DNA of 64,000 nucleotides, from NCBI RefSeq assembly GCF_011758655.1, contig NZ_JAAMPA010000001.1, positions 1 to 64,000 of the forward strand, read 5' to 3'. A program made the translations under genes and the position numbers. The notes beneath the pieces are model-generated. The model did not search any database and was not told where the DNA came from. It worked only from the letters and a program-made list of their open reading frames with translations. The DNA is from Modestobacter marinus (GTDB taxonomy: Bacteria; Actinomycetota; Actinomycetes; Mycobacteriales; Geodermatophilaceae). Positions 15,356-24,564 of the stretch are shown in pieces; position 1 is the stretch's first letter; each line of letters opens with the position of its first letter.

Positions 15356-16440
15356 CCACCCGGACGGACCGGCCCGACTTCGTCATGGGCAACACCCGGC
15401 TCAGGGCCCGGTGGCACACGCTGCTGGACGGACCGGCTCGTGCCCGCCTCGCCGGGCGTGACCTCCCCGGCCTCGTCGCCGGACTGCGTGGCACGGCGCA
15501 CGGGGCGTTCCTCGGCGCGGTCACCGGCACCGGCCGGGACGACCGCCCGGCGGTGCTCCGGGCGGTCGAGGAGCGGCGGCGGACGGCGCTGCGCGGCGTC
15601 GGTCAGGTGTACCGGGAACGGGCCGGGGAGGTCGTCGCCGTCCTGCTGGCCCGCTACGACCTGGCCGACACCCTGACGCTGCTGCGCGGCGCGGCGCACC
15701 ACCTGCCGGAGGAGGACGTCCTGGCGGCCCTGCACGGCGTCGGCGCGGTGACGCCCACGGCCGCCCGAGAGGTGGTCGCCGAGGAGCCGGAGGCGGTGGT
15801 GCAGCGGTTGACCGCCGCGCGGCTGCCCGACCCGGGGACCGCGAGGGCCCTGGCCGGGGCGTGGGACCGGTACCTGCTGCACGGTGACCTCCCGGAGCTG
15901 GAGACGGCCGTCGCCCGCGCGGCGTCCGCCCGGGCGGACGGCCGGCTCGCCGAGCTGGGCAGGCCCGCCGAGCGGCTGCGCCGCTTCCTCGCCGACGAGC
16001 GGGACGCCGCCAACCTGCTGTCCGCGCTGCGGTGCCGGAACGCCGGCCGGGCTCCCGAGGCGCTCCCGGAGCGCCTGCTGCCCCCGGGGCAGCTGTCCGT
16101 GGGTGCCCTCGTCGCGGTCGCTGCGGGTGGCGGTCCTCCCCCGGGCCTCCCGGCCGCGTGGCGGGGTGCGGTCGACCGGGCGCTGGCCACCGGCCGGGCT
16201 GCCGAGCTGGCCGGGGAGCTGGAGGAACACCGGGCGCAGCAGGCGCTGGCCGGGTGGCGCACCGGTGACCCCCTGGGTGTCGACGTGCCCCTGGGCTTCA
16301 CCGCGGCCGTCGAGGTCGAGGCCCGGGAGCTGCGCCGGGTCGTGCTGCTCGCCGAGCCCGGGTCCGGGGAACCGGAGGGCCCAGCCGGCCCGGCTGCAAC
16401 CGCGTCCGCGCGGACGCCGCGCGCAGGAGTGCCCGCATGA
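15352..16440 (+). CDS. ntpC: V/A-type ATPase subunit C (AC39-like)
   Basis: 362 residues starting at a GTG that overlaps the TGA of subunit E. An all-helical protein of about the usual length for C/AC39 subunits, beginning DFVMGNTRLRARWHTLLDG, with a mid-region ELETAVARAASARADGRLAE and FLADERDAANLLSALRCRNA, the helical-repeat signature of this subunit. It is the funnel-shaped socket connecting the central stalk (D/F) to the c-ring. A 35-residue Pro/Ala tail is extra. Confidence 0.87.
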   Translation: MTTRTDRPDFVMGNTRLRARWHTLLDGPARARLAGRDLPGLVAGLRGTAHGAFLGAVTGTGRDDRPAVLRAVEERRRTALRGVGQVYRERAGEVVAVLLARYDLADTLTLLRGAAHHLPEEDVLAALHGVGAVTPTAAREVVAEEPEAVVQRLTAARLPDPGTARALAGAWDRYLLHGDLPELETAVARAASARADGRLAELGRPAERLRRFLADERDAANLLSALRCRNAGRAPEALPERLLPPGQLSVGALVAVAAGGGPPPGLPAAWRGAVDRALATGRAAELAGELEEHRAQQALAGWRTGDPLGVDVPLGFTAAVEVEARELRRVVLLAEPGSGEPEGPAGPAATASARTPRAGVPA

Positions 16441-16832
16441 CCGGGCCGGGAGCCCCGCTGGACCCGCCACACAGCACCGGGGCGCCCTGGCCGGCCGACC
16501 TCCTCGTCATCGTCCCCGCCGACACCGCGGCCGGCTTCCGGCTCGCCGGCACGCGGACGGTCGTGGCCGGCGACCCGGACACCGTCCGGCAGGTCGTGGA
16601 CCGAGAGATCGCCGGCGGGTCGCGTGGGGTGATCGCGGTCGCCGAGCGGACCTGGGCCGAGCTGCCCGCCGCGGTGCGCGCGGACTGGAGCTCCCGGAGC
16701 GTGCCGCTGGTCCTGCCGCTGCCGGCCGAGGACAGCGGGGCGGCGGGCACCCGGCGCTCCCGAGTGCAGGAACTGCTGGCCCGGTCCGTCGGCTACGAGA
16801 TCACCTTCAGCCCGGGAGGGACACGGACATGA
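16437..16832 (+). CDS. ntpF: V/A-type ATPase subunit F (central stalk)
   Basis: 131 residues starting at an ATG overlapping the previous stop (ATGA). The small Rossmann-like core shows GFRLAGTRTVVAGDPDTVRQ, GVIAVAERTWAEL and SVPLVLPLPAED, the subunit F pattern (phosphate-loop-like 'GFRLAG'). It ends in the helix that contacts D (RVQELLARSVGYEITF). It carries about 20 additional N-terminal residues. F binds D in the rotor and modulates catalysis. Confidence 0.87.
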   Translation: MTGPGAPLDPPHSTGAPWPADLLVIVPADTAAGFRLAGTRTVVAGDPDTVRQVVDREIAGGSRGVIAVAERTWAELPAAVRADWSSRSVPLVLPLPAEDSGAAGTRRSRVQELLARSVGYEITFSPGGTRT

Positions 16833-18664
16833 CCAGCACCCAGCACCCCGCGGCGGCTCTGACCCCGACCTCGTCCACCTCGGGGGAGCCCGCGGGCAGG
16901 ACCGGGTGGCTGGAACGGGTCGCCGGGCCGGTCGTGACGGCCGCGGGACTGCCCGGCGTGCGGCTGTTCGACGTGGTCCGGGTCGGCGCGGAAGGGCTGC
17001 CCGGCGAGGCCATCCGCATCGAGCGCGACCTGGTGACCGTCCAGGTCTTCGAGGACACGACCGGCCTGCGGGTGGGTGACCCGGTCGTGGCCACCGGCAC
17101 CCCGCTGCTGGCCGAGCTCGGCCCCGGTCTCCTCGGCAGCATCGTCGACGGCACGGGGCGACCGCTGGAGCTGCTGGCCGGCACCACCGCCGACGGCGCC
17201 CCCCGCCACCCGTTCGTGCCGCGTGGGGCCGACCCGCCGCACCTGGACCGCACCCGGCGGTGGGACTTCCGGCCGGCGGTCCGCCCCGGCCGGCAGGTGG
17301 AGCCCGGCGACCTGCTGGGCACGGTCGCCGAGACCGCCGCCCTCGAGCACCGCGTCCTCGTCCCGCACGGCATCAGCGGCACGGTCACCGCGGTCCACCC
17401 CGGGCCGGCCACCGTCGAGGAGCCGGTCGTGCTCGTCGACGACCGGCCGGTGCCCATGCTGCGGCGCTGGCCGGTGCGCGAACCCCGGCCGGTGCGCGCC
17501 CGGCTGCCGCTGGACCGGCCGCTGGTCACCGGGCAGCGGGTGCTGGACGTGCTCTTCCCCCTGGCGGCGGGCGGCAGCGCGATCATCCCTGGCGGCTTCG
17601 GCACCGGGAAGACGATGACGGAGCAGACGCTGGCCAAGCACGCCGCGGCCGACGTGGTCGTCTACGTCGGCTGCGGCGAGCGTGGCAACGAGCTGACCGA
17701 GGTGCTGCAGGAGTTCCCCGAGCTGGTCGACCCGCGCAACGGGGCACCGCTGATGGAGCGCACGGTGCTGGTGGCCAACACCAGCAACATGCCGGTGGCC
17801 GCGCGGGAGGCGAGCATCTACACCGGCATGACCGTGGCCGAGTACTTCCGCGACCAGGGCTACGACGTGGCGCTGATGGCCGACAGCACCAGCCGCTGGG
17901 GCGAGGCGCTGCGCGAGGTGTCCACCCGGCTGGAGGAGATCCCGGCCGAGGACGGCTACCCGGCCTACCTCGCCTCCCGGCTGGCCGGCTTCTACGAACG
18001 CTCGGGCCGGGTGGTCTGCCTGGGCGGCTCCGGCGGCACGACCGCGCCGTCCGAGCGCCTGGGGTCGGTCACCGTGGTCGGGGCCGTCTCGCCGGCGGGC
18101 GGCGACTTCTCCGAGCCGATCACCCAGAACAGCCTGCGGCTGGCCGGCTCCTTCTGGGCGCTGGACACCACCCTGGCGCGCCAGCGCCACTACCCGGCGG
18201 TCAACTGGACGCGCAGCTTCTCCCAGTACGACGTCGCCGCCTGGTTCGACGCGGAGGTCGCCCCGGACTGGTCGGCGCTGCGGTCGTGGGCGCTGGCGCT
18301 GCTGCAGCAGGAGGGCGCCCTGCAGGACGTCGTCCAGCTGCTCGGCATGGAGGCCCTCGCCCCCGAGCAGCGGGTCGTGCTGCGCACCGGGCAGCTGCTG
18401 CGGCAGGTCTTCCTGCAGCAGTCCTCCTTCGACGACCGCGACGCCAGCTGCGCGCCGCGGAAGTCCGTGGCGATGCTGCGGGTGCTGCACGAGGTGCACC
18501 AGGCGATGACCGCCGCCCTGGGCGGCGGGGTGGACGTCGGCCGGCTGGTCACCTGCCCGGAGCTGGGCCTGCTGGCCGGGATGAAGCAGTGGGACGCCGA
18601 CGACGCCGACACCGAGGCCGGCGTCCTCGGCGACCGCGTGCGCCGAGCCCTGGCGGCGCTGTGA
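16829..18664 (+). CDS. ntpA: V/A-type ATPase catalytic subunit A
   Basis: 611 residues from an ATG with GGGAGGG 10-16 nt upstream, overlapping the stop of F. It has the N-terminal beta-barrel, the long non-homologous insert typical of A subunits, the Walker A loop GGFGTGKT (residues 255-262), and the catalytic-Glu region VVVYVGCGERGNELTEVLQEFP, which distinguishes catalytic A from B. DVALMADSTSRWGEALREVS and the C-terminal helical domain are also present. It hydrolyses or synthesises ATP at the A/B interfaces. Length and motifs are intact, so the complex should be active. Confidence 0.95.
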   Translation: MTSTQHPAAALTPTSSTSGEPAGRTGWLERVAGPVVTAAGLPGVRLFDVVRVGAEGLPGEAIRIERDLVTVQVFEDTTGLRVGDPVVATGTPLLAELGPGLLGSIVDGTGRPLELLAGTTADGAPRHPFVPRGADPPHLDRTRRWDFRPAVRPGRQVEPGDLLGTVAETAALEHRVLVPHGISGTVTAVHPGPATVEEPVVLVDDRPVPMLRRWPVREPRPVRARLPLDRPLVTGQRVLDVLFPLAAGGSAIIPGGFGTGKTMTEQTLAKHAAADVVVYVGCGERGNELTEVLQEFPELVDPRNGAPLMERTVLVANTSNMPVAAREASIYTGMTVAEYFRDQGYDVALMADSTSRWGEALREVSTRLEEIPAEDGYPAYLASRLAGFYERSGRVVCLGGSGGTTAPSERLGSVTVVGAVSPAGGDFSEPITQNSLRLAGSFWALDTTLARQRHYPAVNWTRSFSQYDVAAWFDAEVAPDWSALRSWALALLQQEGALQDVVQLLGMEALAPEQRVVLRTGQLLRQVFLQQSSFDDRDASCAPRKSVAMLRVLHEVHQAMTAALGGGVDVGRLVTCPELGLLAGMKQWDADDADTEAGVLGDRVRRALAAL

Positions 18665-18686
18665 CGACCCCATGGGAGGGGAGACG

Positions 18687-20108
18687 ATGACCACCGTCCC
18701 GGCGCCGCGAGCAGAGCGCCTGTACACCATCGTGCACACCGCGGTCGACCGCATCGCCGGCCCGCTGCTGGTGGTCGAGGGGGCCGAGGACCTGACCTAC
18801 GGGGAGTTCGTCGACGTCGCGGCCGGCGTCGACGCCCACGGCGCGCCCCTGCTCCGGCGCGGACAGGTGCTGGAGGTCGACGGCGGTCGCGCCGTCGTCC
18901 AGGTCTTCGGCGGTACCGCAGGCGTCGGGCGGGCGGGCACCACGGTCGTCTCCCGTGGCCGGCCGGCCCGCACGGGTGTGGGCCTGGACCTGCTCGGGCG
19001 GGTCCTCGACGGCGCCGGCCGCCCGCGCGACGGGGGCCCCGATCCGGTGGCCGATCAGGAGCGCGACGTCAACGGCCTGCCGCTGAACCCGGTGGCGCGG
19101 GACCACCCCGACGAGTTCATCGAGACCGGGGTCTCGGCGATCGACGCCCTGCTGACCCTCGTCCGCGGGCAGAAGCTGCCGATCTTCTCCGGCTACGGCC
19201 TGCCGGCCGACGAGCTCGCCGCCCGCATCGCCACCGAGGCCCGCGTGCCCGGCGACCAGGAGGGGTTCGCGGTGGTCTTCGCCGCCATGGGCGTCACCCG
19301 GCGCACGGCCGACTTCTTCACCGAGCGGCTGGTCAGCGCCGGGTCGCTGGCGCGCTCGGTGCTCCTGCTCAACCTCGCCGAGGACCCGACCGTCGAGCGC
19401 ATCCTCACCCCCCGCGTGGCGCTGACCATCGCCGAGCACCTGGCCTACGAGCACGACCTGCACGTGCTGGTCGTGCTCACCGACATGACCAGCTACTGCG
19501 AGGCGCTGCGGGAGATCTCGGCCGCCCGCGAGGAACTGCCCGGGCGCCGCGGCTACCCGGGTTACATGTACACCGACCTGGCCACGCTGTACGAGCGCGC
19601 CGGGCGGGTCCGCGGCCGCTCGGGGTCGGTGACGCAGCTGCCGATCCTGTCGATGCCCGACGACGACATCAGCCACCCCGTGCCCGACCTGACCGGGTAC
19701 ATCACCGAGGGACAGGTGGTGCTCTCCCGCGAGCTGACCCGCACCGGGGTCTCCCCGCCCATCGACGTGCTGCCGTCGCTGTCGCGACTGATGAACGCCG
19801 GGATCGGGGCGGGACGCACCCGCGAGGACCACCGGCCGGTCGCCGACCAGCTGTACGCCTGCCACGCCCGGGGTGTCGAGGTGCGCCGGCTGCTGTCCAT
19901 CGTCGGCGAGGGGGCCCTGTCGGAGGAGGACCGGCGCTCCCTGGCCTTCTCGACCCGCTTCGAGCGGGAGTTCGTCGGGCAGGGCGACGGGCGGCGCAGC
20001 ATCGCGGAGACACTCGACCTGGCGTGGCAGCTGCTGGCCCCGTTCCCCGACGACGAGCTCGGCCGCATCCCGCCGGCGCTGCGCGAGCGCTTCCGTCCCG
20101 GCACCTGA
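18687..20108 (+). CDS. ntpB: V/A-type ATPase non-catalytic subunit B
   Basis: 473 residues from an ATG with GGGAGGGGAG 3-12 nt upstream; an in-frame ATG at 18672 precedes that site and is less likely. No P-loop: the equivalent is FSGYGLPADELAARIA, as expected for B. Other conserved blocks are VSAIDALLTLVRGQKLPIFS, VVLTDMTSYCEALREISAAR, GRRGYPGYMYTDLATLYERA, and GSVTQLPILSMPDDDISHPV with PDLTGYITEGQ. It completes the nine-subunit set, so nothing essential is missing from the operon. Confidence 0.95.
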   Translation: MTTVPAPRAERLYTIVHTAVDRIAGPLLVVEGAEDLTYGEFVDVAAGVDAHGAPLLRRGQVLEVDGGRAVVQVFGGTAGVGRAGTTVVSRGRPARTGVGLDLLGRVLDGAGRPRDGGPDPVADQERDVNGLPLNPVARDHPDEFIETGVSAIDALLTLVRGQKLPIFSGYGLPADELAARIATEARVPGDQEGFAVVFAAMGVTRRTADFFTERLVSAGSLARSVLLLNLAEDPTVERILTPRVALTIAEHLAYEHDLHVLVVLTDMTSYCEALREISAAREELPGRRGYPGYMYTDLATLYERAGRVRGRSGSVTQLPILSMPDDDISHPVPDLTGYITEGQVVLSRELTRTGVSPPIDVLPSLSRLMNAGIGAGRTREDHRPVADQLYACHARGVEVRRLLSIVGEGALSEEDRRSLAFSTRFEREFVGQGDGRRSIAETLDLAWQLLAPFPDDELGRIPPALRERFRPGT

Positions 20109-20156
20109 GGGCGCCGGCACCACGCCCGGCAGGCGGGCGCACAGGAGGTGGTCGAC

Positions 20157-21521
20157 GTGGCGGGCCGTGGGGTGGCGTCCCTGCGGGCACTGGTCGCCGG
20201 GACACCGGACAGCCGTGACCGCGTGGTGGACCTGGTGCGCGCCGTCGCGCTCCTCGTCGTCGTCCTCGGCCACTGGACGGCGGTGGTGGTCGTCGTCCGG
20301 GACGGTCGGCTGACCGGCTCCAACGCGCTCGGGTCGTGGCCGCCGGCGGAGTGGCTGTCCTGGCTGCTGCAGGTGATGCCGCTGTTCTTCCTCGTCGGCG
20401 GGTACGCCGGCATGGCGTCCTGGCAGTCGGCCCGGGACCGCGGCCGGACGACGCCGGGCTGGCTCGCCGACCGGCTGGACCGGCTGCTCCGGCCGACCAC
20501 GCTCTTCCTGCTGGCCGTCCTGGCGGCGACGGCACTCGCCGGCCCGCTGGTCGGGGGCCCGGTGGTGGGCACGGCCGCCTGGCTGGTCGCGCTCCCCCTG
20601 TGGTTCCTGGCGGTCTACGTCGTGGTCGTCGCGGCCACCCCGCTGCTGGTGGCGGCGCACCGTCGGTGGGGCCTGCGGGTGCCGCTGGGCCTGGCGCTGG
20701 CGGTCGTCGCGTCCGACGGGCTGCGGCTGCTGTCGGGAGAGGACCTGGCGGGAGCGGCGAACTACGTGCTGGTCTGGCTGTGCCTCTACGCGCTGGGGAT
20801 GGCATGGCGGACCGGCACGCTGCTGGCCCATCACCGGGCCCCCGCTGCGCTGCTCGCCGGTGGCGGGTCGGTGGCGGTCGGGCTCGTGGCGCTGGGCCCC
20901 TGGCCGCTGGCCATGCTCGGTGTCCCGGGCGACCCGTTCTCGAACACCGCACCGCCCACGCTCGCGCTGCTGGCCCACGGCGTCGCCCAGGCCGGGCTGG
21001 TCCTGCTGCTGCGGGACCGGCTGGCCGGGCTGTGCCGCCGCCCGGCGGTGTGGGCGGCGACCGCCGCCGTCAACGCGACCGCCCTCACCCTGTACCTGTG
21101 GCACCTGGTCCCGGTGCTGGTGGCTGCGCCGGCGCTGTACCTGACCGGGGTCCTCCCCTCGCCCGAGCCGCTGACGGCCGGGTGGTTCGCCCTGCGCCCG
21201 CTGTGGCTCCTGGCCTGCGCGCTCGTGCTGGTGGCGCTGGTCGTCGTCGTCGGCGGCGCCGAGCGGCGCACGGGAGACCGGTCCCGGGCGGCCCGGCAAC
21301 CGCCAGGCACGGCACTGCGCGGTGCGAGCGCGTCGCTGGGCATCGGCCTGGTGTGCGTCGGACTGGTCCTGCTGACCGCCGCCGGACCGGAGCGGGTCAG
21401 CCGTCCGGCGGTCCTGCTCACCACCGCTGCCTGCTACGCGGCGGGGCTGGTCGTGCTCCGGCACGCCCTCCGGCCAGGCCGTCGCAGTAGGAATTGGTTT
21501 TCACGAGTTCCATTGCGCTAG
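20157..21521 (+). CDS. acyltransferase family 3 membrane protein
   Basis: 454 residues with about 10-11 membrane helices and the Acyl_transf_3 opening (RDRVVDLVRAVALLVVVLGH, then LLQVMPLFFLVGGYAG). The helix-1 Arg/Asp/His residues are those needed by this family, which transfers acyl groups to envelope glycans, lipids or antibiotics. GTG at 20157 is chosen because AGGAGG lies 8 nt upstream; the GTG at 20148 overlaps that site. It follows the V-ATPase B gene by 49 bp and probably belongs to the same transcript. Its role there is unclear; lipid or envelope remodelling accompanying ion stress is only a guess. Confidence 0.83.
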   Translation: MAGRGVASLRALVAGTPDSRDRVVDLVRAVALLVVVLGHWTAVVVVVRDGRLTGSNALGSWPPAEWLSWLLQVMPLFFLVGGYAGMASWQSARDRGRTTPGWLADRLDRLLRPTTLFLLAVLAATALAGPLVGGPVVGTAAWLVALPLWFLAVYVVVVAATPLLVAAHRRWGLRVPLGLALAVVASDGLRLLSGEDLAGAANYVLVWLCLYALGMAWRTGTLLAHHRAPAALLAGGGSVAVGLVALGPWPLAMLGVPGDPFSNTAPPTLALLAHGVAQAGLVLLLRDRLAGLCRRPAVWAATAAVNATALTLYLWHLVPVLVAAPALYLTGVLPSPEPLTAGWFALRPLWLLACALVLVALVVVVGGAERRTGDRSRAARQPPGTALRGASASLGIGLVCVGLVLLTAAGPERVSRPAVLLTTAACYAAGLVVLRHALRPGRRSRNWFSRVPLR

Positions 21522-21524
21522 ACT
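21494..21524 (+). promoter_or_regulatory. candidate promoter/operator for the Ca2+ ATPase gene
   Basis: The last 30 bp of the acyltransferase gene turn abruptly AT-rich. They contain TTGGTT (21494-21499) and TAGACT (21519-21524) at 19-bp spacing, which could be a sigma70-like pair, and GGAA/TTCC dyad words. On the minus strand it reads CGTGAAAACC, related to CGTAAATCC and CGTGAATCC in the other regulatory gaps of the island. Confidence 0.4.
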
Positions 21525-21554
21525 GGGTGCGGGCCCGTAGGGGGGCCCGCACCC
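21525..21554 (+). terminator. strong GC hairpin after the acyltransferase gene
   Basis: A perfect 12-bp stem (21525-21536 with 21543-21554, left arm GGGTGCGGGCCC) and a 6-nt loop, beginning 3 nt after the acyltransferase stop. There is no U-tract, as is common in actinobacteria. Because the candidate promoter lies just upstream, it may also act as an attenuating or stabilising leader hairpin for the downstream genes. Confidence 0.65.
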
Positions 21555-21568
21555 AGGGGGTGGTACCC

Positions 21569-21838
21569 GTGTCGGACGTCCTGGCCTGGCTCGGCCTGGT
21601 CCTGTGGCTGGGCATGATCGCCCTCCGCCTGCACCCGCAGACCCGCGCCTGGGCCCCACGCGGCCATCCCCACCCCCCCATCGCCCGGGCGCCCGGCCGC
21701 CGCGCCCCCGGGACGACGCCCACACCGACCCCACGAGCGGGCGGAGCGTCGAGCCTGCCCGCCACCGCGTCCCTGCTGGCGGCCGACCCGTCGCCGGCGC
21801 CGGGTCCCGTCGCCCCCCGTCGAGAGGTGTGCAGATGA
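21569..21838 (+). CDS. small membrane-anchored hypothetical protein
   Basis: Not recognised. 89 residues from a GTG, with a G-rich stretch (GGGGGTGG) upstream. One N-terminal membrane helix (DVLAWLGLVLWLGMIALRL) is followed by a Pro/Ala/Arg-rich tail. Its stop overlaps the ATG of the Ca2+ ATPase gene (ATGA), so the two are translationally coupled. That, plus the clean hydrophobic N-terminus, is the reason to annotate it. It could be a small regulatory subunit or merely a leader reading frame. Confidence 0.45.
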   Translation: MSDVLAWLGLVLWLGMIALRLHPQTRAWAPRGHPHPPIARAPGRRAPGTTPTPTPRAGGASSLPATASLLAADPSPAPGPVAPRREVCR

Positions 21839-24564
21839 GCGAGTCGGCTCCTCCCCGCCCGATCGCCACGGAGCCGGCGACCGAACCCGGTCCCCACCTC
21901 CTCGCCGCGGACGCCGTCGCAGCGACGCTGGCCGTCGACCCGGCCCGCGGCCTGCCGGCGGCCGAGGTGGACCGCCGCCGGGACGAGCACGGTGAGAACC
22001 GGCTCGCCGAGCAGCCGCGCCGTCCCGCGCTCCTGCGCTTCCTCGACCAGTTCCGCAGCCTGCTGATCCTGCTCCTGCTGGGAGCCGCGCTGCTCGCCGG
22101 CGCCATCGGCGACCTCAAGGACACCGTCGTCATCCTGGTCGTGCTGCTGGTCAACGCCACCATCGGGTTCGTGCAGGAGAACAAGGCCGAGCGGAGCCTG
22201 GAGGCGCTGCGCGACATGCTGGTGCCGACCGCGCGGGTCCGCCGGGACGGCGCAGCCCGGGTCGTGGACGCCGCGGAGCTGGTGCCGGGGGACGTCGTCC
22301 TGCTCGAGGCCGGCGATCGGGTCCCCGCCGACGGGCGGCTGGTCGTGGCGAACTCGGTCGAGGTCGACGAGTCGGCGCTGACCGGGGAGTCCCAGCCGGT
22401 GCCCAAGGACACCGCCCGGGTGGACGCCGGTCCGGGCGAGCGGGTGCCCCTGGGCGACCGCAGCAACATGGTCTACATGAACACCAGCCTCACCCGGGGA
22501 CGGGCGGAGGTGGTGGTGACCAGCACCGGCATGCGCACCGAGGTGGGTGCCATCGCCGAGCTGCTGCGCAGCGGCACCGACCCCCAGACGCCGCTGCAGG
22601 TCCAGCTGGACTCCCTCGGGAAGCGAATCGCGTTCATCGGCTGTGCCGCCATCGCCGCCTACGCGACGATCGCGCTGGCCCGCGGGGAGTCCGTCGGCGA
22701 GCTGGCGCTCTCCGCCGTCGCGCTGGCCGTCGCGACCGTGCCCGAGGGGCTGCCCGCCGTCCTGGCCCTCACCCTGGCCCTCGGCGTGGCCCGGATGGCC
22801 CGGCGCGGGGCCATCGTCAAGCGGCTCGCGTCGGTCGAGACGCTCGGGGCGGCCACCGTGGTCTGCAGCGACAAGACCGGCACGCTGACCCTCAACCAGA
22901 TGACCGTCCGGGCCCTGGTCTACGCCGGCCGCCGGGTGCGCGTCGAGGGCGAGGGGTACCGCCCCGCCGGGGCACTCGTCGACGAGGTGAGCGGGGAGCC
23001 GGTCGACGACGCCGGCATGCTGCTCGAGCCCTTGGTGCTGTGCAGCGACGCCGGCCTCGCCCCCGGCCCGGACGACCGGCCGGGCATCGTCGGGGACCCC
23101 ACCGAGGGCGCGCTGGTGGTCGCGGCGGCCAAGGCCGGGATCGACGCGGCGGCGCTGCGCACCGCCCGCCCGCGCACCGGCGAGCTGCCCTTCGACAGCG
23201 CGCGCAAGTTCATGGCCACCGTCCACGACGAGGGCGGGCGGACCCGGGTCGTGGTCAAGGGGGCGCCGGACGTGCTGCTCGCCCGGAGCAGCAGCGTGCT
23301 CACCGCCGACGGCGTGCGCCCCGTCGACGGCGCCGAGCGCGACCGGCTGGCGGCCGAGGTGTCGGCGCTGGCGTCGCAGGGGCTCCGCGTCCTCGCCGCG
23401 GCGACCACCCTGGCCGACGACGTGCCCGCCGACGGGGACGAGCTCACCGCGCGGCTGACCGGCCTGACGCTGCTCGGCCTGGTCGGCATCGCCGACCCGC
23501 CGCGACCGCAGGCCGCCGAGGCCATCGCCGTCGCCGCCCGTGCCGGTGTCGCGGTGAAGATGATCACCGGGGACCATCGCGACACGGCCGCGGCCATCGC
23601 GCGGGAGCTGGGCATCCGCGGCGAGGTGGTCACCGGTGAGGAGCTGGACCGGATGTCGCCGGAGCAGCTCTCCGACCGGGTCGAGGACGTCGGCGTCTTC
23701 GCCCGCGTCGCCCCCGAGCACAAGGTCGCCATCGTCTCGGCGCTGACCGCCCGGGGGCACGTGGTCGCCATGACCGGCGACGGGGTCAACGACGCCGCGG
23801 CCCTGCGCTCCGCGCACATGGGCGTGGCCATGGGCATCACCGGCACGGAGGTGACCAAGGAAGCCGGCGACATGATCCTCACCGACGACGACATCGCCAC
23901 GATCGTCGACTCGGTGCGCGAGGGACGCGCGATCTACGACAACGTGGTGAAGTTCGTCCGTTTCCAGCTCTCCACCAACATGGGCGCGATCCTGTCCTTC
24001 CTGGGCGCCTCGGTGGCCGGCCTGGCGGCTCCGCTGACCGCCATCCAGGTGCTGTGGGTCAACATCATCATGGACGGCCCGCCCGCGATGGCCCTGGGTG
24101 TCGACCCCGCCCGCCCCGGGCTCATGGACGACCCGCCGCGCCGGCCGCAGGAGCGCATCCTGAACCGGACCCGAGTCCTGCGCATGGCCCGGGCCGGCGC
24201 GGTCATGGCGACCGGGACGCTCACCGTGCTGGCGGTGGCGACCGCGCAGGCCGGCGCCGCCGTGGGCGGCACGATGGCCTTCACGACCTTCGTGCTCTTC
24301 CAGTTCTTCAACGCGCTCAACGCCCGCGCCGAGGAGGGGACCGTGTTCACCGCGCACCTGTTCACCAACCGGTGGCTGTGGACGTCCTTCGTCGTCGTAG
24401 TGCTGCTCCAGGTGCTGGTCGTCCAGCTGCCACCGCTGCAGGAGCTCTTCGACACCACCTCGCTGACCGCCGGTCAGTGGGCCGTGTGCGCCGCGGTCGC
24501 GACCTCGGTGCTCCTGGTCGAGGAAACGGTCAAGCTCGCCCGGTCGAGGCGCGCCCGCCGCTGA
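21835..24564 (+). CDS. P2-type cation-transporting ATPase (Ca2+/Mn2+, PMR1/SPCA-like)
   Basis: 909 residues. It has a P2 N-terminal cation-ATPase domain, TGES (183-186, actuator), TVPEGLPAVL (about 301-310, helix 4 ion site), DKTGTLT with phosphorylated D346, MTGDGVNDAAAL, and ten membrane helices. Helix 5 (FQLSTNMGAI) and helix 6 (VLWVNIIMDGPPAMALG) match the single-site SPCA/PMR1 type, which exports Ca2+ or Mn2+, and not SERCA or Na+/K+ pumps. Starts at ATG 21835 overlapping the small membrane gene. It converges with the winged-helix gene, overlapping by 35 bp. Cation identity is inferred from motifs only. Confidence 0.9.
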   Translation: MSESAPPRPIATEPATEPGPHLLAADAVAATLAVDPARGLPAAEVDRRRDEHGENRLAEQPRRPALLRFLDQFRSLLILLLLGAALLAGAIGDLKDTVVILVVLLVNATIGFVQENKAERSLEALRDMLVPTARVRRDGAARVVDAAELVPGDVVLLEAGDRVPADGRLVVANSVEVDESALTGESQPVPKDTARVDAGPGERVPLGDRSNMVYMNTSLTRGRAEVVVTSTGMRTEVGAIAELLRSGTDPQTPLQVQLDSLGKRIAFIGCAAIAAYATIALARGESVGELALSAVALAVATVPEGLPAVLALTLALGVARMARRGAIVKRLASVETLGAATVVCSDKTGTLTLNQMTVRALVYAGRRVRVEGEGYRPAGALVDEVSGEPVDDAGMLLEPLVLCSDAGLAPGPDDRPGIVGDPTEGALVVAAAKAGIDAAALRTARPRTGELPFDSARKFMATVHDEGGRTRVVVKGAPDVLLARSSSVLTADGVRPVDGAERDRLAAEVSALASQGLRVLAAATTLADDVPADGDELTARLTGLTLLGLVGIADPPRPQAAEAIAVAARAGVAVKMITGDHRDTAAAIARELGIRGEVVTGEELDRMSPEQLSDRVEDVGVFARVAPEHKVAIVSALTARGHVVAMTGDGVNDAAALRSAHMGVAMGITGTEVTKEAGDMILTDDDIATIVDSVREGRAIYDNVVKFVRFQLSTNMGAILSFLGASVAGLAAPLTAIQVLWVNIIMDGPPAMALGVDPARPGLMDDPPRRPQERILNRTRVLRMARAGAVMATGTLTVLAVATAQAGAAVGGTMAFTTFVLFQFFNALNARAEEGTVFTAHLFTNRWLWTSFVVVVLLQVLVVQLPPLQELFDTTSLTAGQWAVCAAVATSVLLVEETVKLARSRRARR

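Noticed and set aside
18549-21464. Very long minus-strand open frames opposite V-ATPase B and the acyltransferase
   Set aside because: Pure antisense shadows of well-recognised plus-strand genes, with no domains of their own.
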